A DNA stretch of 64,000 nucleotides, taken from contig JBLIRR010000014.1 of NCBI GenBank assembly GCA_049472395.1, positions 77,532 to 141,531 of the forward strand. The letters are read 5' to 3'. How positions within the stretch are numbered: position 1 is the first letter of the stretch; each line of letters begins with the position of its first letter. The notes beneath the pieces are model-generated. The model saw nothing but the letters and a program-made list of their open reading frames with translations. It was not told where the DNA came from and searched no databases. This document shows positions 1 to 8,175 of this stretch, piece after piece. Source of the DNA: JBLIRR01 sp049472395 (GTDB lineage Bacteria > SZUA-182 > DTGQ01 > JBLIRR01). Both the position numbers and the translations under genes were made by a program.

Positions 1-2514
1 TTCTATTATTGCCTGATCGATAAATCCGGTTGTATAGTAGAGCTCTGCAAGTTGATAGCGCGCTTCATACTGCTGAGAATCCACGTTTAAGATTTCCAGA
101 TAGTTTACTATAGCCAAATCATAGTGTTGATGAGCCGTGTAATCCTGTGCCTGTGACAAGAGAGTCTCAATATAAAGTTCCTTTGCTTTGTCATCATCAG
201 GATTAAGCTGCAAAGCCTGCTTGAGTTTTTCAAGGGCTTTTTCTTTCGGCCTTCCCTCCACAAGATCTATAAAAGCCTTGGTAGTATATTTTTTGGCCTC
301 AATAAAGTGGTGGACCTCCTTGTGCAAAGTATTATCCATGCCACCGGATATAAGATCATCTATCCCAGATCCACGAAGGGTGTGCAGTGCCCTTAGAAGA
401 GTCGTGTCCTTGTTGTGCCCTTTATCTTTATAGTTATATAAGGATCTTCCCAAAGAATAATCATCCGTAAAAAGCGCGCTGTCAGAGCAAAAGGAAGCTA
501 TAGCCCGTTCATCCATAAAAAAATGAGCGAGTGATTTACTATGAAGGGCTGTTTCATTCCATGCAAATTTTTGAAGTGAACCGAGTAGACAATAATTATG
601 AGGTAAGTCTACCTCCCATAGGCTGAGAAAGGGGAAGACGTGAGCGCATGTATAAAGAATCGATTTAAATTGTTCTTCTTTTATGCCCCTTGTTGACAGA
701 TTGATTACAATTATTCCGTCAGGTTGTAATCTTTGTGAGCAAAGTTGAAAAAATTCAAAGGTAAGAAATTCCTGCGCAGTTGCCGGCCACCGAGAGGCGG
801 GGTGCGATATGATTACATCATACATATTTTTTGTGAAGGTTAAATATTCCCTTATATCTCTATTAATAATATGCTGTTTTGGGTCATTGAGCGTCGGGTG
901 CTCGATCCTTTGATAATATAAGGTGGCCTCTATGAGTTCGTTGGCACTCTCTACACAATCTATCGAATCCGGGCGGTACTCTTTTACTGAATGTAAGGTG
1001 ACACCATTTCCAAGCCCTAAAAGTAATACCTGTGTGGGATTTCTATGAAGGACCATTGGTATATGGGCAAGCAGGCTCTTTGATGAAATACTCTTTCCAT
1101 CTATGTGCACACTTATCTTTTCATGATATTCTTTTACCTCTGCATAAGCCATTGCGCCTTCTTTCGTAAAGAGTACCTTCTCCTCTTTCTCCAATGCGTT
1201 GCTGTTGGTTAGATTGTGTATAAGGGATGGCTGGAATAAGATATAACATACTATTAGTGCTGCCAGAGAAAGAGAAGCCCGATATTTCAGTGAAAATGGG
1301 CTGCTGATGAGAAAGAATAGACTCCCAATAATGAGGTGGATGCAAATGGCTACAAGGCTCATCCTAACCAAACCAATACCAGTGTGTGCTAGAAGGCGCC
1401 ATACGAGGACACCGATTAAACATCCAAGTGTATAAACCGAATACACAGAAGCGGTAGACTTCCCCACTTTTTGTAGTGTATCCATATATATCTTGCTCAC
1501 AAGCGGAAAGGAGAAACCTGTCAGAAGGGCAGGCATCGAGACAATAAAAAGAAGAAAGAAAAATATAATTATGTGCGGCAGGGGAAGGGAAGGGCCTGAT
1601 TCGGCAGCGAACAGAGAAAACCAATCAAGGAGAGGGATTATTATAAAGCAATAGAGACTGAGAAGGAGTTCTACAATTGCAAAGAACATCACAGGATTAT
1701 CTTTTTTATCTATAAAAATGGAGAGACTGATACTGCCTAATGTCACACCAAGGAGAACAGTTGATACGATGAGGAAAAATGACCACACCGATAAATCCAT
1801 TGAAATAATAAGGGTTTTTAACCAACTGAGCTGAAAAAGCATCGTTGCACAGGAGGACAGCGCGTACCCTCCTAATAGTATTCCTTTAAAGCGATATAGG
1901 CTTTTATTCACCTCAGTTTTACCCTCGGGTAAAGACGCACGGCTTAATGAATAGTATGTATGAACAGAAAGCGAGGTTATGCCTATGAGCAGATTCAATG
2001 TCCCTGCTAAATAGACACTCTTATTTATCCCAAGATAGGGCAGCAAAAGAAATCCAGTCAATAATGCCCCCAGGAAGCTCCCAAGAAGATGAATACCATA
2101 ATATTGGCCGATGGCCCATCCTGCAATACTGGCTTTTTTAACAAAAAATTTTATTAACATAGGCCAGGAGGCGCCTATGAGAGCAAGAGGGACCATAAGT
2201 AATAATGCACACACAAAGAAATTTAATTGGTGTGTGGCGATCCGGATGAAATAGGGTAAGAAGAGGCAAGAGCAGCCTAAGATCCCCTGGAGAATGCCAT
2301 ATGTTTTAAATAGATCGGGGCGATCATCAATAAATCTCCCGCTTATAAAACTACCGAGGGCCAATCCTGTAAAATAGATGGCAAAAATAGTAGTAATAGA
2401 ATAACGGAGAATGCGGACAGAAGCCACTGCATAAATTAATCCGGAGATCCCTGAGAAAAAAAAGAGCAGAAGAATTATACTTTTTACTTTTGTCGTATCT
2501 GATGCGTCTCTCAT
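1..2514 (-). CDS. Membrane protein fused to a spermidine-synthase-like methyltransferase-fold domain (C-terminus off the window edge)
   Basis: The minus-strand frame is open from ATG 2514 to the window edge, giving 838 visible codons without a stop. The N-terminal half is polytopic and opens with the family hallmark SGISGLIYAVASVRIL (about residues 20-35) and GLALGSFISGRFIDDR. A Rossmann-type SAM-fold segment follows near residues 495-504 (QVLLLGLGNG), then YDVIISHPASRWPA. True polyamine synthases carry an aspartate where this has ISHP, so polyamine synthesis is unlikely and the substrate is unknown. After the fold comes a TPR-like helical tail (ARYQLAELYYTTGFIDQA) that runs off the edge. Fused proteins of this kind are common in environmental bacteria and are usually annotated fused MFS/spermidine synthase. 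I checked the frame at four places and found no frameshift. Confidence 0.85.
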   Translation of the reverse strand, partial: MRDASDTTKVKSIILLLFFFSGISGLIYAVASVRILRYSITTIFAIYFTGLALGSFISGRFIDDRPDLFKTYGILQGILGCSCLFLPYFIRIATHQLNFFVCALLLMVPLALIGASWPMLIKFFVKKASIAGWAIGQYYGIHLLGSFLGALLTGFLLLPYLGINKSVYLAGTLNLLIGITSLSVHTYYSLSRASLPEGKTEVNKSLYRFKGILLGGYALSSCATMLFQLSWLKTLIISMDLSVWSFFLIVSTVLLGVTLGSISLSIFIDKKDNPVMFFAIVELLLSLYCFIIIPLLDWFSLFAAESGPSLPLPHIIIFFFLLFIVSMPALLTGFSFPLVSKIYMDTLQKVGKSTASVYSVYTLGCLIGVLVWRLLAHTGIGLVRMSLVAICIHLIIGSLFFLISSPFSLKYRASLSLAALIVCYILFQPSLIHNLTNSNALEKEEKVLFTKEGAMAYAEVKEYHEKISVHIDGKSISSKSLLAHIPMVLHRNPTQVLLLGLGNGVTLHSVKEYRPDSIDCVESANELIEATLYYQRIEHPTLNDPKQHIINRDIREYLTFTKNMYDVIISHPASRWPATAQEFLTFEFFQLCSQRLQPDGIIVINLSTRGIKEEQFKSILYTCAHVFPFLSLWEVDLPHNYCLLGSLQKFAWNETALHSKSLAHFFMDERAIASFCSDSALFTDDYSLGRSLYNYKDKGHNKDTTLLRALHTLRGSGIDDLISGGMDNTLHKEVHHFIEAKKYTTKAFIDLVEGRPKEKALEKLKQALQLNPDDDKAKELYIETLLSQAQDYTAHQHYDLAIVNYLEILNVDSQQYEARYQLAELYYTTGFIDQAIIE

Positions 2515-2755
2515 CGATGCAAGGGTACTCTCATTCAGGGTATTACCTTAAATTAAGGATTTACAAAACTATCCCCAGAAGTAGAGCCGGAAGATTGCTA
2601 TGTCATAGAATGGGAGGAGCAATGATGCGCTCATAAGAAAGGATCATAAAGATTACGCTCTCTCATCGGAACTCTCCAATAGTATGTTCTGCCAGCTTCT
2701 GTCTTTATGGAAGATCTGGGGAAAAGCTGGTTTATACCATTTTTTATCTCAATTT

Positions 2756-2785
2756 AGTATAGCGTGGATGAGACTACTCTGTCAA
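2756..2785 (-). promoter_or_regulatory. Sigma-70-type promoter for the spermidine-synthase-like gene
   Basis: Read on the minus strand there is TTGACA (2785-2780), an 18-base spacer, and TATACT (2761-2756). Both hexamers are near consensus. Transcription would start near 2749 and leave an untranslated leader of about 235 bases before ATG 2514. The rest of 2515-2803 shows nothing recognisable. Confidence 0.6.
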
Positions 2786-2803
2786 TGGGAAAGTCTGCAT
2801 TTT

Positions 2804-3367
2804 TTAAGGGAGATATTTTTGTAAATAATTTTGCCCTACAAAATAGACAATGGCCTCTTCAGGAGTCAGATTGAGATTGTGTGCATAACTCGCCATTAAT
2901 GCTCCAATATAATCAGCTGTAAAATCCTGTTGATATAAACCGGGGGTGACACGTGCGACATCATAAAACTTAATAGCGTACTGGAGATAATTATAAACCG
3001 CTAAAGCCTCGTTTACACTATTATCGTATGGATTATACATTCCTCCGTATACATTACCATATGATCCTCCATAGAGACCTCCGTAAAGGCCATACGATCC
3101 CCCATAGAGGCTTCCATAAAGCCCGCCCCCATACAAGCCCCCATATATTCCACGCCCATATACGCCTCCATAAAGAAGGCCGCCATACAATGAGCCACCG
3201 TAGATGCCTCCTAACATTCCCCCATATATCCCATAGAGCCCGCCTCCAAAGAGCCCACCATAATAACCAAATTGTGCATGTGCAGGTTTAATGCTAAAAG
3301 ATAATAAGAATAAAATAGTTATAATTATAATTTTTGTTCCTGATTTATTTATTCTTTCTTTCATCAT
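2804..3367 (-). CDS. Secreted Gly/Tyr/Leu-rich repeat protein (GGY-1), no haem motif
   Basis: 187 residues. A signal peptide is clear: hydrophobic core TKIIIITILFLLSFS, then KPAHA before QFGYYGG. The mature protein carries about 80 residues of GGLYGG/GGSYG-type repeats. A non-repetitive helical C-terminal domain of about 70 residues follows (NEALAVYNYLQYAIKFYDVA... ending NYLQKYLP). It has no CxxCH, unlike its two relatives at 6135 and 7027. The mature N-terminus QFGYYGG closely matches QYGYYGG of the 6135 gene, so the leaders and repeat parts are probably paralogous while the C-terminal domains differ. The start is supported by TAAGGAGGAG just upstream. The function is not known; a surface, fibre or matrix protein is a guess. 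Confidence 0.8.
   Translation of the reverse strand: MMKERINKSGTKIIIITILFLLSFSIKPAHAQFGYYGGLFGGGLYGIYGGMLGGIYGGSLYGGLLYGGVYGRGIYGGLYGGGLYGSLYGGSYGLYGGLYGGSYGNVYGGMYNPYDNSVNEALAVYNYLQYAIKFYDVARVTPGLYQQDFTADYIGALMASYAHNLNLTPEEAIVYFVGQNYLQKYLP
3036..3265 (-). repeat. Coding minisatellite of GGY-1 (degenerate GGLYGG-type units)
   Basis: The DNA consists of short tandem variants of a Gly-Gly-Leu/Ser-Tyr-Gly codon unit, more diverged at the nucleotide level than the repeats at 6425-6753. It encodes the low-complexity part of the 2804-3367 protein. Confidence 0.75.
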
Positions 3368-3425
3368 CAGCTCCTCCTTAGAATATTGATTTCATAATTT
3401 TATCATGGTTTTATATAAATACTTG

Positions 3426-3456
3426 ATTATATTGTTTCTCTTCTCTCATATTTCAA
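3426..3456 (-). promoter_or_regulatory. Possible promoter of the GGY-1 gene
   Basis: On the minus strand TTGAAA (3456-3451) and TATAAT (3431-3426) are separated by 19 bases, longer than the optimum of 17. The site sits about 60 bases upstream of the GGY-1 ribosome binding site. The -10 is perfect but the spacing makes this tentative. Confidence 0.3.
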
Positions 3457-3489
3457 GACTTAATCCCCATCTCTCACATGGTATGTGTC

Positions 3490-3504
3490 CAAAATGAGAA
3501 TTGC
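3490..3504. repeat. 15-base motif CAAAATGAGAATTGC, copy 1
   Basis: The 15-mer CAAAATGAGAATTGC is found here, upstream of the hybrid kinase gene, and again at 22629-22643, downstream of the haem-sensor kinase gene. In the second place it forms one arm of an inverted repeat. The rest of the roughly 310-base gap 3368-3681 shows only A+T-rich sequence and the tentative minus-strand promoter. Confidence 0.5.
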
Positions 3505-3681
3505 CACCTCGTGCTCTATACCTTTAAAACTCATATATCTAAAATATCATAAAAAAAAATTTTATTCAATGTGGTCTTGCATTTTGCAGCAAAAGAAATG
3601 CGTTATAAGGACAATTTCTATGGGCAAGTAGCCGATAAAAAAGATATAACTCAATATATGTGCAGGGAAAAAGGTCAGGGC

Positions 3682-5265
3682 ATGAAGAGCAGAGTATCCA
3701 ATAATCAAAGAATTCTCGTCATTGATGATGATCCGGTAATATGCCAGGTCTTAAATCATTCTTTGAAAAAACGCGGATATAGAGCATTTTCTGTGCATAA
3801 TGGAGAGCAAGCAGTCAACGCATGTCAGGAGGAGTATTACAATATTGCCTTAATAGATCTTTTTTTGCCTGATATTCCCGGTATAGAAGTCATGAGAATG
3901 ATCAAGGAAATCTCTTCTGATACGGAGTCCATAATCATTACGAGTCATGCTTCCCTTGATACTGCAATTCAAGCGATGCAGGATGGAGCTTTTAGTTATT
4001 TGATTAAGCCCATTGATATGAAATACATGCATGCGGTTATTTCTAAATCTTTGGAAAAGCAGAAATCGCAAATAGAGCGCAGAAAGGCAGAGGCGGAGAA
4101 AAGGAAACTTGAGGAGCAACTCTTTTATGCTGAAAAAATGAAAGCAATCGGTACCTTAGCAGGGGGGAGTGCACATGACTATAATAATATCTTGATGGTG
4201 ATTCGGGAGGCAGTCTCCCTCATGTCATTAGATATTGATTCTCAACATCCTCATTACAAATACTTAAAAACAATTGAACGCGAAATAAAAAAGGGCTCAG
4301 AAATAACAAAACAATTATTAGGATTTGCCAGAGGGGACACATATAAACCTAAACCGATTAATATCACTACATTGGTGAAAGAAAGTTTCCACATATTCAA
4401 TCATATGAAAAACCACATACGCATCCATGAACACTATCAGGATGATATTTGGCTTGTTGAAGCAGACAAAGGACAGATTGAGCAGGTTCTTCTCAATTTG
4501 TATATAAATGCCGATCAGGCGATGCCGAACGGGGGAGATCTCTATCTTGAGACAAAAAATAAAAGACTCGGTCATGATCATGTGAATGTATTCAATGGAG
4601 CGCCTGGTGAGTATGTGATGATATCGGTAAGAGATACTGGCATAGGTATGGATGAGGCAACCAAGCAAAGGATATTTGAGCCCTTCTTCACCACAAAGAA
4701 AAAAGAAATCGGGACCGGGCTTGGTCTTGCGTCTTCTTATGGAATTATCAAAAATCATAATGGTTTCATCAATGTTTACAGCGAGCTATCCGTCGGCACG
4801 TGTTTCACCATTTATTTACCCAAAATAAATAACAAGTCTATCCTTCACGAAGACAGCTCCCAATCCCAGGATAAAGAATATGAGGTTTTAAAGGGGAGCG
4901 GAACAGTGATGTTAGTGGATGATGATGTATCCTTACGTAAGTTTGGAAAGAAAATTTTGGAAAGACTGGGGTATACCAGTATGGTTGCCGACAGCGGCCG
5001 AGGAGCCTTGGAGGTATTGAGAGCTCATAAGGATGCTATTGATTTGGTTATATTAGATGTGATTATGCCTGATATGAGTTGTGAAGAAGTGTATCATCAT
5101 CTTAAGGAAATAAATCCGGATATTAAGGTTCTGCTCTCAAGCGGCTACAATGAAAACAGCCAGACAAGCGATATAGTGAATTTAGGATGTAATGGTTTTA
5201 TCCAGAAACCATTTGCCATAGTTGAGTTTTCAAGGATCATTAGGGAGATATTAGAAAGGGAGTAA
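3682..5265 (+). CDS. Hybrid sensor kinase: receiver - histidine kinase - receiver
   Basis: 527 residues from ATG 3682, with no membrane segment, so cytosolic. The N-terminal receiver has acidic residues VIDDD and phospho-acceptor Asp near residue 59 (LIDLFLPD). The kinase H-box is GGSAHDYNNIL with His near 165, of the GGIAHDFNNIL type. The N box is NLYINADQAM, followed by DTGIGMDE, FEPFFTTK and GTGLGLA. The C-terminal receiver has Asp near 459 (LVILDVIMPD). A GTG at 3571 would add 37 residues that match nothing in receivers and lack a ribosome binding site; ATG 3682, with AAGG upstream, begins just before the receiver, so I prefer it. The input signal is probably relayed to the N-terminal receiver by another kinase. 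It sits among the GGY genes, but regulation of them is only inferred. Confidence 0.88.
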   Translation: MKSRVSNNQRILVIDDDPVICQVLNHSLKKRGYRAFSVHNGEQAVNACQEEYYNIALIDLFLPDIPGIEVMRMIKEISSDTESIIITSHASLDTAIQAMQDGAFSYLIKPIDMKYMHAVISKSLEKQKSQIERRKAEAEKRKLEEQLFYAEKMKAIGTLAGGSAHDYNNILMVIREAVSLMSLDIDSQHPHYKYLKTIEREIKKGSEITKQLLGFARGDTYKPKPINITTLVKESFHIFNHMKNHIRIHEHYQDDIWLVEADKGQIEQVLLNLYINADQAMPNGGDLYLETKNKRLGHDHVNVFNGAPGEYVMISVRDTGIGMDEATKQRIFEPFFTTKKKEIGTGLGLASSYGIIKNHNGFINVYSELSVGTCFTIYLPKINNKSILHEDSSQSQDKEYEVLKGSGTVMLVDDDVSLRKFGKKILERLGYTSMVADSGRGALEVLRAHKDAIDLVILDVIMPDMSCEEVYHHLKEINPDIKVLLSSGYNENSQTSDIVNLGCNGFIQKPFAIVEFSRIIREILERE

Positions 5266-5398
5266 CCATAAAGAAAATGTGTTATAATTGGCCGTACATA
5301 GAGACATCGCGATATACTAAAATAAAAAGAATTATTGGATTCTATATAAAATACCTCTATCAACGATTTATTACAGCTTTACTAAGGAAGGACAGATC

Positions 5399-6049
5399 CT
5401 AATTTTTTCTAATGTATATTTCCATGACAGTTCGTGTGCTTTTATCTATTTTAAAACGCAGGTCAAGCTTTTTATATATGAGAAAATCTATATTTTGCCC
5501 TTCATTGAGGGTATAGTTATTACCAAAAGCCTCTTTGACTTTATCTTCCGATATGCCGACTCTCACACCGTTATCAAACCTATATTTCGGGTCTAATACT
5601 GTTATTCTTTTTACCACATCATTTGTGATAAGAAAGTAAATATTTCCATAGTAAAGATTGCAGCGTGAGGGCATATTGTGAAGGGTATATGAATTCTTGC
5701 CATAAAAAATCTTATCAGGTTTTCCTAGTATTTTTATTACTAGATTTTTATTCATATCAAAATTGTAAGGGCCAACTTTTTTACCGAGTACGATGAGATT
5801 ATCCGTTTCTTCATAAATCGTAAGCATTCGCCTAAGGGAGTTTATAATAATACCCCTGTTTTTATCTGATATTTTGGCACATATGATATTTTTATAGATT
5901 TCGATTGCCGAATCAGATTGTCCTTCTTGGGTTTCAAGTAAAAAAGCCTTTTCATAGAGTTGCGGAAGGTCTTCAGCACACACAATCTGTAAAGGGCAAC
6001 TGTAGAGGAGCGTGATAATACTTAAAAATAGAAGCTTTAAAATACTCAT
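5399..6049 (-). CDS. Exported BamE/SmpA-like small protein with TPR-like N-terminal part
   Basis: 216 residues from ATG 6049. The signal peptide is MSILKLLFLSIITLLYSCPL followed by QIVCAED. A helical stretch (YEKAFLLETQEGQSDSAIEIY) resembles one TPR. Two beta-alpha units then carry the pattern KVGPYNFDMNK..ILGKPDK and GVRVGISEDKVKEAFG, typical of BamE/SmpA-like folds where a Gly-hydrophobic-Ser turn precedes a helix. The frame extends to 6118, but a hairpin at 6073-6105 lies in that extension, so the inner start is preferred even though its ribosome binding site is poor. It is convergent with the hybrid kinase gene. An envelope role is likely, the exact function unknown. Confidence 0.65.
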   Translation of the reverse strand: MSILKLLFLSIITLLYSCPLQIVCAEDLPQLYEKAFLLETQEGQSDSAIEIYKNIICAKISDKNRGIIINSLRRMLTIYEETDNLIVLGKKVGPYNFDMNKNLVIKILGKPDKIFYGKNSYTLHNMPSRCNLYYGNIYFLITNDVVKRITVLDPKYRFDNGVRVGISEDKVKEAFGNNYTLNEGQNIDFLIYKKLDLRFKIDKSTRTVMEIYIRKN

Positions 6050-6072
6050 ATAGTGTCTAGTATATAAAGAAT

Positions 6073-6105
6073 GGGGGCACGGCCCTATTAAGAAAACCTG
6101 CCCCC
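6073..6105 (-). terminator. Hairpin after the GGY-2 gene
   Basis: On the minus strand GGGGGCA (6105-6099) pairs with TGCCCCC (6079-6073) across a 19-base loop, followed by ATTCTTTATAT. It lies 30 bases beyond the stop of the gene at 6135-6845. The loop is long and the tail is only partly T-rich, so termination is probable rather than certain. Confidence 0.5.
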
Positions 6106-6134
6106 TTTTATTCATCATAGTTAAATCATCATTG

Positions 6135-6845
6135 TTAAATTACAACTAAACTTGAATATGATGCAGGATGACATGCTGAACAGTCAGCTGCAAACACTAT
6201 TAAATCCAGTGGATTAGCAACCACTTGATATGCGTGGTATAATAGCCAATCGGGCACACTTGCCACAACCGCAGCCAGTGTTGGATCTGAGGCAAGTGTT
6301 TCTAATAAAACAGGATCAGCAGCGAGTATAGGACCTATTGTTGGGTCTGCCAGAAGCGCAGCTTGAAGATCGGCTATAACCTGTTCTGCAAAGAGGACAA
6401 GATCAAGCTGTTGGTAATAAGCAGTAGGGTAATATCCGCCGCCGTAATATCCTCCATAAAGTCCGCCATAATATCCGCCGCCGTAGTATCCGCCATAATA
6501 TCCGCCGCCGTAGTATCCGCCGCCGTAAAGTCCTCCATAGAGTCCGCCATAATATCCGCCGCCGTAGTATCCGCCGCCGTAAAGTCCTCCATAGAGTCCG
6601 CCATAATATCCGCCGCCGTAATATCCGCCGCCGTAAAGTCCTCCATAGAGTCCGCCGCCGTAAAGCCTGCTATAGAGTCCGCCGCCGTAAAGTCCGCCGC
6701 CATAGAGTCCGCCGTAAAGTCCACCATAAAGTCCGCCGTAGTATCCATATTGAGCATTCGCTATACAGATTAGGCAAAAAATTGATACTGCTGCAAGTGA
6801 GAGCGCAACATATTTGTTCCCTAAAAACCTAACTTTTTTCATCAA
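6135..6845 (-). CDS. Secreted Gly/Tyr-rich repeat protein with a C-terminal c-type haem motif (GGY-2)
   Basis: 236 residues. Signal peptide: KYVALSLAAVSIFCLICIANA before QYGYYGG. Residues of about 32-138 are almost only G, Y and L, in GGLYGG and GGGYYGG units with an 18-residue higher-order period. The last 95 residues are a helical domain: QVIADLQAALL, LAADPVLLETLASDP, PDWLLYH, then DCSACH with the haem-binding CxxCH at residues 222-226 and ten residues after it. About 26 of the last 55 positions before and including the motif are identical to the neighbour at 7027-7695. Export through Sec and haem attachment by the c-type maturation system are expected for such a motif. The histidine in PDWLLxH, conserved in both proteins, is a candidate second axial ligand (inference). 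AAGAAAGG upstream supports the start. Confidence 0.8.
   Translation of the reverse strand: MMKKVRFLGNKYVALSLAAVSIFCLICIANAQYGYYGGLYGGLYGGLYGGGLYGGGLYSRLYGGGLYGGLYGGGYYGGGYYGGLYGGLYGGGYYGGGYYGGLYGGLYGGGYYGGGYYGGYYGGGYYGGLYGGYYGGGYYPTAYYQQLDLVLFAEQVIADLQAALLADPTIGPILAADPVLLETLASDPTLAAVVASVPDWLLYHAYQVVANPLDLIVFAADCSACHPASYSSLVVI
6425..6753 (-). repeat. Coding minisatellite of GGY-2 with a 54-bp unit
   Basis: The marker taaagtcctccatagagtcc recurs at 6526, 6580 and 6634, exactly 54 bases apart, with near-perfect intervening sequence. This encodes an 18-residue period GLYGGLYGGGYYGGGYYG. Flanking units are shorter variants. Near-identity of synonymous positions implies recent unit duplication. 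Confidence 0.85.
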
Positions 6846-7026
6846 CCCATAACCTTTCTTTATTAACTAACAAAATCTTACTCTTAAATCATTTTTAATG
6901 ATATCATCTATATTGATATCATGTTTCCTGATACTATATTTTATTTTTTGTTCTATCTCCTCCTTTCCTATTTTAGATGAGACCTTAAATTATGAGGCCT
7001 TTTTTAATCAAATCTCTATTCATTAA

Positions 7027-7695
7027 TTAATGACATATACTGCAATCAGAGATCATAACTACAATGGCTGAGGGATCATTCGTGATAATTGTCAAATGTA
7101 TGAGCAGCCAGTCAGGGGTTTGCTGCAACACCAGTTCTAATGTGGTGCTTGAGGCCAGTGAGTCTAAAAGTATAGGATCTGCCAATAATATTTCACCAAG
7201 GATAGGAGTATTCACAAGCACATCATATACCCAATCAATGACTGCTTCAGCAAATACTGCTTCAGCCGCAAAAGGGATCGTGGCATCCTGTAAGATGCTC
7301 GCTCCATAAAGTCCTCCATATAAACCTATGCTATTCAATCCACCGTATAAACCGCCAAAGAGGCCATATCCTCCATAGAGTCCCCCGTAAAGTCCCCCAT
7401 AGAGTCCCCCGTAAAGCCCACCATAATATCCACCGTAGTATCCACCATACAATCCTATACCGTATAATCCCCCATATAAACCAAGGCCGTAAAGCCCTCC
7501 GTATAATCCTTGACCGTATAATCCCAAGCCATAGAGCCCATATCCGCCGTATAAGCCGCCATATAAATTTCCATATAAGCCATAGGAGCCATACAGTCCA
7601 TTAGTAAATAGATAGCTGTTGCTGTAGTTGGATTTCATTAAGAATATAGAGAGAAATATTACAAATAATAGTATATAGGATAATTTTCTTTTCAT
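7027..7695 (-). CDS. Secreted Gly/Tyr/Leu-rich repeat protein ending in a c-type haem motif (GGY-3)
   Basis: 222 residues from ATG 7695 (a GTG at 7710 would add five residues). The N-terminus MKRKLSYILLFVIFLSIFLM is a signal or anchor sequence without an obvious A-x-A cleavage site. A repeat region of GLYGG, GLYGLGLYG and GGYYGG units spans about residues 32-125. The C-terminal domain (AEAVFAEAVIDWVYDVLV..., LADPILLDSLASS, TPDWLLIH) ends exactly at DCSICH, so the haem-binding CxxCH is the last five residues before TAA. It shares this domain with GGY-2. Repeat codons are different enough from GGY-2 to suggest an old duplication. Function unknown; a haem-tipped surface fibre or electron carrier is a hypothesis. 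Confidence 0.78.
   Translation of the reverse strand: MKRKLSYILLFVIFLSIFLMKSNYSNSYLFTNGLYGSYGLYGNLYGGLYGGYGLYGLGLYGQGLYGGLYGLGLYGGLYGIGLYGGYYGGYYGGLYGGLYGGLYGGLYGGYGLFGGLYGGLNSIGLYGGLYGASILQDATIPFAAEAVFAEAVIDWVYDVLVNTPILGEILLADPILLDSLASSTTLELVLQQTPDWLLIHLTIITNDPSAIVVMISDCSICH
7299..7600 (-). repeat. Coding minisatellite of GGY-3
   Basis: Tandem imperfect 12- to 15-base units encode GLYGG and GLYGLGLYG. They include a short run of nearly identical agtcccccgtaa/agtcccccatag units around 7378-7415. It is less regular than the 54-bp array of GGY-2. Confidence 0.75.
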
Positions 7696-8175
7696 AATAT
7701 TTAAACTCACTTATAAATGTTTATACCCAATACCTCCATTTTTTAACGCTCTCTCTCAAACCAACTTCCCTTGCTTTTTTTCACTCTTTAAATCTTTATA
7801 AATAATCAGTAAGTTATTTTGTAGTGCTCTCAACTCCCTTATTATAATTTATACTATAAATAATATTAAAAATTTTTATTTTTATTTATTTAGCTTTTTT
7901 TTGATTAAGAGATGATTAAGCATAATAAATATCATTAATGTTTTTCAGCAATATATATGCCATTATCTAAAATCTAGTCTTTCAATATGTTATGGGATAA
8001 TTAGAAAAAAAAGGTCTTAATATTTATGCATTTTATCGAGAATTTTACGAAGCGATTTTATGACAAAATTTTTCTTCCTCTTTACAAATAAGACAAAATA
8101 ATATATAAATTAAGTATCAAAATCTTTTACACATATACTATTAAGGTTAACTCTTTAAGCATGGAGGTTAGAGAA
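7696..8175. other. A+T-rich divergent intergenic region between GGY-3 and the small cytochrome gene
   Basis: About 480 bases with very low G+C and long T runs. It must hold the promoters of the divergent GGY-3 and cytochrome genes, but no promoter pair stands out from the A+T background. A GGAGG at 7735-7739 (minus strand) is about 40 bases from the GGY-3 start, too far to act as its ribosome binding site. No convincing ORF or hairpin was seen. Confidence 0.6.

Noticed and set aside
1..2514. Naming the first gene a true spermidine synthase
   Set aside because: The polyamine-binding aspartate motif is replaced (IISHPASRW) and a large membrane domain is fused; substrate left open.
3571..3681. 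N-terminal extension of the hybrid kinase from GTG 3571
   Set aside because: No ribosome binding site, and the receiver domain begins right after ATG 3682.
6425..6753. Regular repeats considered as a CRISPR array
   Set aside because: No unique spacers; the units lie in a coding frame and encode GGY repeats. No cas genes are near.
6363..6773. Plus-strand ORF of 136 codons rich in Ala, Ile, Ser and Val (AIISAAVVSA-type repeats)
   Set aside because: It is the antisense reading of the GGY-2 repeat; the minus frame has a signal peptide, ribosome binding site and conserved C-terminal domain. The same holds for the third-frame ORF at 6374-6757 and those at 3013-3291.
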